From assembly GCA_964017155.1 (NCBI GenBank), contig OZ024857.1, positions 23,755,655 to 23,819,654 on the forward strand: 64,000 nt of DNA. Reading direction: 5' to 3'. Below the pieces are notes generated by a model. The model had not been told where the DNA came from, made no database searches, and was given only the letters and a program-made list of their open reading frames with translations. Shown here in pieces: positions 1-9,300 of the stretch; within the stretch, counting starts at the first letter, position 1, and each line of letters begins with the position of its first letter. The DNA comes from Oasisia sp. SBJ-2009. Its lineage: Eukaryota > Annelida > Polychaeta > Sabellida > Siboglinidae. The position numbers and the translations under genes are program-made.

Positions 1-122
1 GCACATACATAACCTCAGTTTTATACCTTTACCTACATGGAAACCTCAAGCAGGGCATGTGCCTCATTATGTACACGACAGCTGGCTGATATGGCACTCA
101 GAAAGATACCATACAGACGCAC

Positions 123-317
123 CTTGTTAGCACAATCTCGCCAATGAGCTTCTTGGAGCACTCTCCGTGGAAGTCACGCATGCCGGTGTTGTACATCTCG
201 TACATCACATCCAGAACGGTGTTGCTGCGCAGGATCTTGTGACTGATGTCTGCCATCAACATGATCGAGTGCTCATACTGGGAGATGGATGTCACAAACC
301 CAGGCCACACCTCCAGC
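123..317 (-). CDS. piwi: Piwi coding exon 6 (start of PAZ domain)
   Basis: The acceptor GTTGGCAG and the donor GTGCGT bound a 195-nt exon encoding [20 protein letters not shown], then [15 protein letters not shown] and [11 protein letters not shown]. The split last codon matches the conserved LTRYNN motif, whose next exon is outside the window. Confidence 0.93.
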
Positions 318-3300
318 CTGCCAACAGTAAACATCACGTAGAACACAGAACCTGGAAAGATGACCACATCTCCAGTCTTTATTGACAGTAAAGTCACATA
401 CAATAGTGGACATTTATCCAGTCTGTCAACAGTAAACACCTCCAACATGCAGTAAACATGTTGTAAACAAAATTAATACACCAGAGATACATCTACAGAT
501 ACAAATTATTTATTATTTCAACAAATATATTTTGCATGTTTTATGTACCCATTTCAATCTGTATTGATTGCCCAGAGAATGAACTATTATTATCTACAAC
601 AACATGCAATGTTCACGCCAGTAGGCAACTGCCCTGTCAAAATCTACAGACCACTACCTTTCCTTGAACTACATTGGTACCTAGGGGTACATTCAATTAG
701 GAAGATGGCGACTTACTTGTGCTGGGGGATAGTAACGCCAGATTCAGGACTGTAGTAGTGTCGTCCTATTTGTTTCATATCGATCATATTCAAAATCCTG
801 CAAAACAACTTGAGTTACAGCATCACCATAGAAATACTTAGCAAAACTTACAAATTTTATACGATTGCCTAGTTATGATTGAAACAGATGAGAACTTACA
901 TTTCATGTCCATATTGATAGCCAAGCACATATCAACAAGATGTCTAGGCACCATAGCTTTATGTAGAGACCAGTCCACCCGTCATTAGGACGGGTAAAAA
1001 CGAATATGGACGGGCATAAATATGGGTGGATGGGTAAAAAATGAAGGAGCAAAAGAAACGTCATCCAAAACATATATTGTTATTAGATATTGTTAGTTAT
1101 GCCTTGAAAGTGAGTGTAAATGGTGTCATATGTGTGTTTGTAGCCCATTTCAAGTCATCTGAAAGTTTGTAAACTAGCTTAATAGTTAACATCCACCAAA
1201 ACATGTGTGACTGGCAATAATTTTATCCTGCATAAAGCCCTGCTAGGCACTGGCAACTGGATACATCTGCATCAAAGAAAGTGACTGAACTTGGCACAAA
1301 TACCTCCTGAATATGATGTTGAACATCTGCAGCATGGTAGGCGAGTTTGGCGGCACTTCCGTGACAAAGGTGATCGTGATGCGCACCTTAGTTTCATCTC
1401 TCATAGTTGAGTACACCTCGGTCACCTGTCAATCATTTATAGCAGTTATCATTCAGGACAACATGATCCAAGTGCAGAAAAAAGCACTACATGGAGTTAC
1501 ATTAGCAAAGAAGCAGTGTAGACTAGACAGGGGTCGACAATAACGTTTTGTATTCACTGGCCCGGGGGGCCAGTGGACTTTAAAAGTTACTGGCCCGAAC
1601 TTTGTTGTTGTAGGAATACACATTTATACTGATAAAAACAGGTACATTGTACAATAAAATATATTTCTTTATATTTAGGACACTATAAAATAGAAACGGC
1701 AGTTGAAATGACAAATAATCAAAAACGTGTTTTTGCAGTTTTCTAATTCTTTTGTATGTATTCTATCAATAAAGTTCACTTTTATATTAATTACCTACCT
1801 CTAAGTTATTTGTTTGCCATAACAAATGAGCCCCTATCGATTGTGAAATCCATTTTAATTTTGAAGACGCAGGATATGTTCGAAAATACGCGATATTTAG
1901 ACCTTAGTAATGCCACCGTACTTTCACTGTTCACCATGTTGTGTGGTACGAATAGAACCGCAAAACTGTCCTCTAACTGCTTACGTAGACGGCATCCCCG
2001 CCCTTTGACCTGTATATACGGGAAATCCAAATAAATGCCCGACCGACTATCTCCTTATTTGGCGTTCGCCTTTATGACGTCAGCTTCGGGAAGTGTTCCG
2101 CTATGCGCGTGACACGAGGTGACCTAGATAATTCCATAGCTGGTGTGTATCCTGTCGCTGCCAAACGCTATTAATTTGCTGCAAGGTGTGAATTAATTTT
2201 AATCAGAGAAAAAATGGAAGGCGACGATGCCGTGGATAGAAGTATTTGCTGCAGGCGACAGCTTAGCGCCGACAGCCGGAGGTTGAACGGGAAGCCGGGG
2301 ATCGTTGACGTTGCCCCCGTTGGCGTTTGCGACGTGACAACTTGACGTTTTACTTATTGGAATGGATATATTTTGGAATAAACAAGTTAGAAAATTCAGC
2401 TACAACACGAGTATGTTTTATGTGAGTTATTACTTAGTCTATAGTTACAGTCTGTAACTTTTTTCAATATAATTATTTCGTTACTAATACTATTATTTAG
2501 TACAAGTTCACAAGAAATCCATAAGGGGTCGTCGTGACATGCTCAACATATTTTGTCTATTAGTTTTACAGATAAGGATAGCAACAATAATAAAGGAGAA
2601 CGCGAAATTCAATGAAAAATTTGCATTTAGTTACCACTCGGCTATTACTACAAAATCCGAAGCGTTATCTTAGGTAATTCACTAGGGGTTGTCTGTTTTG
2701 CGTCTCCGCCTCGCATCGCCAGTAGCGACACCGGGCGATGTGATGGAGAACCTGCAATTCTTAAACAAGATGGTGACTAGTTTCGACTGATAACGCGAGT
2801 CCACGCTGTCACAGATTATGTTTAAATGTTGCGTAATGAGCGACAACTGATGGAAACTATCTAAAACAATGGTGAATAATTCCATTGTAACTTGTTGAAA
2901 CCAGTGGCCCGTAAAATATGAAAACTGGTGGCCCGACACCCTAAAAACACGCGTCGGGCCATCAGGCGCTAGTAGTGTTAATATATTTAAAAATAAAATC
3001 GACATATACCCAAGACGGGCGGGGTATACTTAGTTAGATGGGTTGAACTCTCGATAAGCCAAAAGGCTGCCTTGTCCACCTGCCATCTAGACTTGATTCT
3101 CTAGGTGGCGATCTTGTTAAATCTTGTTAAATATACGTGATGACCCCTTACAAACAGAATCTGGTATCATTCAAATCATAGCCAATTTTATAATTAAAAT
3201 GTGGAATGAGCATGTTTTTGATCAAATCTGCCACTGCCCCAATATGATACTGTTGTTGTCCTTACGGGTTGCTCCAGCTTTCTTGCCATGAAAAGGAGCA

Positions 3301-6300
3301 TTCCATCGAAAGCTCGAGCCTTGCCCAGCAGCTCCCGGTGCTCCTTCACCAGTCGTTGGCGCATGTTCTTATTTTCTATGTCAGGGCTGAAGTCCACATG
3401 GTACTGGTACATGTGGAAGTCAGGAGCCTGTTTCAACTGGAAGAAGTTGCTGAGAACTCCAATGGATCCACCTGCCGTACCTGCAAACAGAGTAGACCAC
3501 ATTAACATATCTTGTATACATATACACATGCTACGTTATAAAATAAAATCACTAACACTACTGAAACAAGTCGCCGGCGGTCACGCGTGCGTAGCTCTAT
3601 GATTACAGTGCTACCATTATTGTGTCAAGGGATCATTTGTTAGCAGTGTCTGGTTACGTTTGGGTAGTTTAGGATTAAAGTTAGCTTAGGGTTAGTTATG
3701 GTTACTTTAGGATTAAAGAGTCATTTATGTAGCAACGCCTGAGATAAATTTCTGATGTTACGGTAATCATGCAGCTATGCGGAGCCACTGTAGACCATGT
3801 TCAGTTTCAAGTTTGTGTTGTTAACTTTATTCTTTACAGGAATGTGAATTATTTTATTTTGTAACCTTGTGTGTGTCTATGTAATCAAGATATGTGAGAA
3901 GTTTGGCGGCTGTAAGAAGTCGTTTTCATGGTTAGGTCAGAAAGTAAACAAAAAGATTGACACATGGCCACTATGGCAACAACTCTGGCTTGTGCCCATG
4001 GGCACGGGATGACCACACGTCCCGCAAGACATCTCGACACTGTTTAATATTCTAATCAAATTCGAAATTTCGAAGTTTGAAATTCTAGACTATGAAACAC
4101 TGCTTACTGACTGGTATATTGCAAAACCATAAATCTTAGAATTTGCTAATATACATACATGTGACCCGCCATGCCAAAATGAGACGCTTCTCACTGAAGC
4201 TTATAACGGATATACGAACCAAAACATTATGGCACCGATTTTTTTTAAAATGACTTTCCAGCAGCAATTGTCCCCAATTAGTACGATCTAACATATCCCT
4301 GCGACAGGCCAGCGAAAATTGTGTTTTGCATACTGTTACAATAAAAATCGTAACACTGCAAACTTACACATAAAAATATGAATTATATATAATTTTATTG
4401 CCAAATGAATTCTTTATCATAATAAAATTATACTTTCTCTATTATGTCAGATAATCATCAGACATTCAGGATATAAATATGTCCTGGAATACATGTCGTT
4501 TTAAGGGTAGCCCGCAGTCGAAAACGACCATATGCCATATCTCGGCTAATATTGTATGTATCTTAACCAAATTTGGACCATTTGTTGCCTATGTTAACAG
4601 TACCTTGTACATCACATTTCAGCTCATTTGCTTAAGGGTTGGCATCACAGTGGACATTTGAAAATTTCAGACATGTGTATTCGTGAAAATTTTTGTGAGC
4701 TAGCAATTTTTTCTGTAATAATACAATTATCAATAATCAGTAGCTAGAACATCCCTCTACACAATAAGATGGTTTTTAGTTGAAATATCAATTTTTTTCA
4801 ATTGTTTGGAAAGGAGCGTTTACAAATATTTTTTTTTGACGATCACCTAGGTGTTCTGTATCTTTGCTGTTAGCTCTAATTTTCAAACAATCCTTCTCAA
4901 AATAGTCTTATTGTATGCAAGACATATGTGGGAACAACTGGTAAAAATTTCAGCTATTTACCTTATACCGTTTTTCTTCAAAAATGTTCACGAATTTGAT
5001 AAATGTTCAAAAAAGTCATTTTGAGAAAATTACAAAAAACGAAAACATTTTCTGAAACACTGAATGCATAATAGAAACCCATTAACCAAGTGCATAAAAA
5101 TCAATATTAGTATATACTAGGTTTATCTATTGAACAAATGCAAGCATTGTATACAGGTACAACATATTTTATTCGTCACGTCGCATCCATGCAGGGTTTG
5201 TGTCACCAGTGTCACTACCATGCACCGGGGTCATATAAATGACCCTCCTCCTCTGACTGTTTGTTGTCAGCTTGCATCCTCTGCAAAGCTTTGCGTTTTC
5301 TGCTGGATCTGGTCTCCAGTTTGGCAGCTACTTCTGCCTTACGCAGCCGAGACCTGTCCTGTCTCTTTGCCAGCATAGACAGCTGCGAACTCGACCCGGC
5401 CTGTGGGGCAACAGCCTCGGCCGCTTTGACCAGCATGTCGGATCCGTTGTTGAACTGCACAACACCCATGGCCACTGCTATCTCTACAGTCTTTCTTGAA
5501 CTGTAGACAGCCTTTGGAGCTCTTCTCCATATCACAGCATGGAGTGATTCGTTGGCGTTCGACGTGCCAAGGGACATGCACCGTCCCAACAACTCACGGT
5601 CACTCAGACGTTTGAACAGCGGTACGAGCTGCTCCGATGCTTCCCTCGGTATTGGCGGATCATGCTTCCCTGCCTTCCACCTCTGCTCTGGGTCCACACC
5701 CTCAGCCATGGCCTGCTGGTGGTAGCACCAGTCAATGTCACAGTGATCATGGTGAGGGTCGTCGAAGTTGGAAATGTTATGGAAAAATATTGCCCAGATG
5801 GCATGACGGGTAGCTTCGACATCTGGAGCATTTTTCACAACTGCGTTTCTGTAGTACTGGGACCATTTCTTCATCTTGGCAGTTGTCAGCTTTCCCTTTC
5901 CACTCAAACTGGTGGTCACTTGCGGCTTTGATGATGTTGATGCGTTCCCCTTTGTACTCGACTCCTTCACGACTTTCTCCAACCCTTTGAACATCCTTTT
6001 GCTCATGTGATTGATGCACTCCCGTTTTTCTATTGTCACATCAGCACCATATGGTTGTAGAGTGTTGAGCGCAGACAACACTGCAGCATCTCCATCACCC
6101 AGGATGGATGTGTATTGAGCACCAATCAAGTCCATTGATCTTGCCCACATCACCTTGGCGGCCTCTGTTTCCATGGAACTACTGGAGCCAGTGTGATTGA
6201 CATCACAGTGCTCCCGGTGTAGTTCCTGCCATTGCTCCTTCTCTTCCCCTTGCAACTTCTTCCCAACAAGTTCGCACTCCACACAATACTTTGACCGGAT

Positions 6301-9300
6301 AACGTAGTCTATGACTAGCCCAGTCAAGACCTCTATTACGAATCCGACCCCAAAGAGAGAATGGAATCCTCTAGTCTTCCAGGTGCCATCATAACTGACG
6401 GCAAGCTGCAGGGGCCCGTTGCTCTCTCCGTAGATTTCCTGGTGTACACGACGTACATTCTCGTGGGCTTCTACCAGTGCATCGTATGCTGTACCGTACA
6501 CCAGTTTCTGTTTCAGCATGTCCGAGATGGAACTAAACGTCTTGCTGTGGAGGCCACCCTTGATGTTCATAAGGGTTGTCAGACGCACCAAGCCCGTCTG
6601 GTTGACACCACCTTCACGGGCTGCAAGTACACTAAGACGGTTGATCAAGAATGGCTGTCTAGTCGGGTTGTCACATACAGGCAGCTGTGGTGATGAATAC
6701 ACAGTGGACAGCTTGGCACTACACATGTCACACGACAATTGAAGTTGGACAGCATATCCCTTCACAGCTGTTTCTGTGATACGCAGTGCTGCTGTGCCAC
6801 ACTCTGGACAAGCAAGTGGCTTCACAAAATCATTTAGCTTGTCCGTGTGAAACAACACAAAGTGGCTGTCAGAAGATGTCGCGGTCGGGGCGGTCTCCGA
6901 AGTAGATGATCTAGGCGAAGACAACAACACAATCTTGCGTTGACTGGCAGATGACGTGTGTAGATCACTGAGGGACAAAGGCTCAGAGATAGAGGGCTCT
7001 TCAGCTGCGACTGAAACAATGAAATATAATAAATAAAGAAATAAAGAAACAGTATTAACCATAACAATGAAATATAATAAATAAAGAAACAGTAAACCAT
7101 AACAATGAAATATAATAAATAAAGAACCAGTAAACCATAACAATGAAATATAATAAATAAAGAACCAGTAAACCATAACAATGAAATATAATAAATAAAG
7201 AAACAGTAAACCATAACAATGAAATATAATAAATAAAGAAACAGTAAACCATAACAATGAAATATAATAAATAAAGAACCAGTAAACCATAACAATGAAA
7301 TATAATAAATAAAGAAACAGTAAACCATAACAATGAAATATAATAAATAAAGAACCAGTAAACCATAACAATGAAATATAATAAATAAAGAACCAGTAAA
7401 CCATAACAATGAAATATAATAAATAAAGAACCAGTAAACCATAACAATGAAATATAATAAATAAAGAAACAGTAAACCATAACAATGAAATATAATAAAT
7501 AAAGAACCAGTAAACCATAACAATGAAATATAATAAATAAAGAACCAGTAAACCATAACAATGAAATATAATAAATAAAGAACCAGTAAACCATAACAAT
7601 GAAGTATAATAAATAAAGAAACAGTAAACTATAACAATGAAACATAATAAATATAGAAACAGTAAACCATGAAGAAAATGTTCTGCACACAATGATTATA
7701 ATTATAAGCATTACAAAACCAATTAGCCCTAGGCTATGCTAGCAGTAGCACCACTAAACAAGTTCCACATTTTTTTGTAAGTTTTCTGTTAAAACAATAA
7801 TACTGTATGTACTTATTACAATGGTATAACTTGCCTATGAGTTATCAATAATGGCATAACTTGCCTATATATTATAGAAAACTTGTACCACAGCATGCCT
7901 GATAATAAATGACAACCGTACGAGTTCATTCATTCAATCATTGTGTCATGCTTCCGTAGTCGCTGTCGGTTACAAAGTCAATTTACGACATCAATTTAGT
8001 GATTTACTAACGTTTTCTACGCTACGATTGTGCATTTTATGTTTACATACCTGTCTTCTTTGGTCTGCCTGCTCCACGTTTATTTTTCTTTCTTGTTTTG
8101 ATGCCAAATCGATGCACAGAACTAAACTTTCTACTCGGCTCCATTCTGTTTACGCGCGTTGCCAGGCCACCGGAAGTGGCGCTGATTGGCCGACGCTGTC
8201 GTCATCGGCATATCCGCCCCATTCAAAGGCAGATCCAGCACGTTCATTGGTTTAGCGATCTACGCATTATTATAATGAGCCAGTGATAGCGTAACCTGTC
8301 CTTATTTGGCATAAATTTCTTTCCAAAAAGAGGCTTTTAATGAGATTCAAGGAGAGCTAGAACGACACATCCGGTATTAGGGAAACTTCCGGACAAGACA
8401 GCAACAAATATGGCGGGTTCATCAGTTAGCATGTGTCTGGAATCAAACGATCTTTTTGATCACTACTGGACATTTAAAAATGACGTATACGCTGGATTTT
8501 GTTTCTTGAATAAAGAGGGGTATGTTACAAATGTGGTTATTATTGGTATTTACGGTTCAAATATTGAAAAACGCTGTTACATGGAGTTAGATAAGATATT
8601 AATGTACCGGAAAATGACATGAGGGCAAAAGTGATTTTTTCGCCATTTCTCGACCCGCGGGACTCCTTAAAGGACAAAAAATTGCAACAGTTTCGTGTCA
8701 TACACTTAATAGAGTTTATATAAAGTAACAATTTCCACATATACTCAATTTTTTACCGTCAGTGGTTTACTCGGAATGTGATCATAGTCTTAAATTCTAC
8801 CGAAATCCACTATGGCCTAGACACCGCCATCGGTGACGGGTTAACTTGGCATGGCCAATCAGCGCGCGACATTCCAGGTCTCTGCTGAAGCCGGTCAGGT
8901 TCCTGCGACGTCGTTAAGGGTCAACAACTTCGAGTTTTCGTTCAGTTGGCGTGAAATGTTGCAGCTGCTTAGACGTGCATCTAAATCTGTGGTCAAATCT
9001 ATGGTAAACTTTAGTAGTAATTATGCCTTACTGTTCGGCATACGGTTGCAGTAATAGTTCCGTGAGAAATCTTTTTCTTTCCCGTTGAAACAACCGGTAG
9101 TATTGAACACTGGATTCACAATTGCGGGTACTTTTGCAGTTTAGGCCCGCACCTCGATAAAACCATCAAAATGATCACATACGATGACCAAACTTCGCAG
9201 GGCGTATCTACTACACCTGTACTATGCATATGCACTTGTCACGTGACCAAAAAAAAATTAATGCCTGAAACTGATCAAAATGTGTAAGTAAATAACGCCT

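Noticed and set aside
7055..7711. Very long open frames of hydrophobic [14 protein letters not shown] repeats on the minus strand
   Set aside because: They are the three frames of a stop-free 38-bp tandem array. A good splice acceptor separates them from the transposase.
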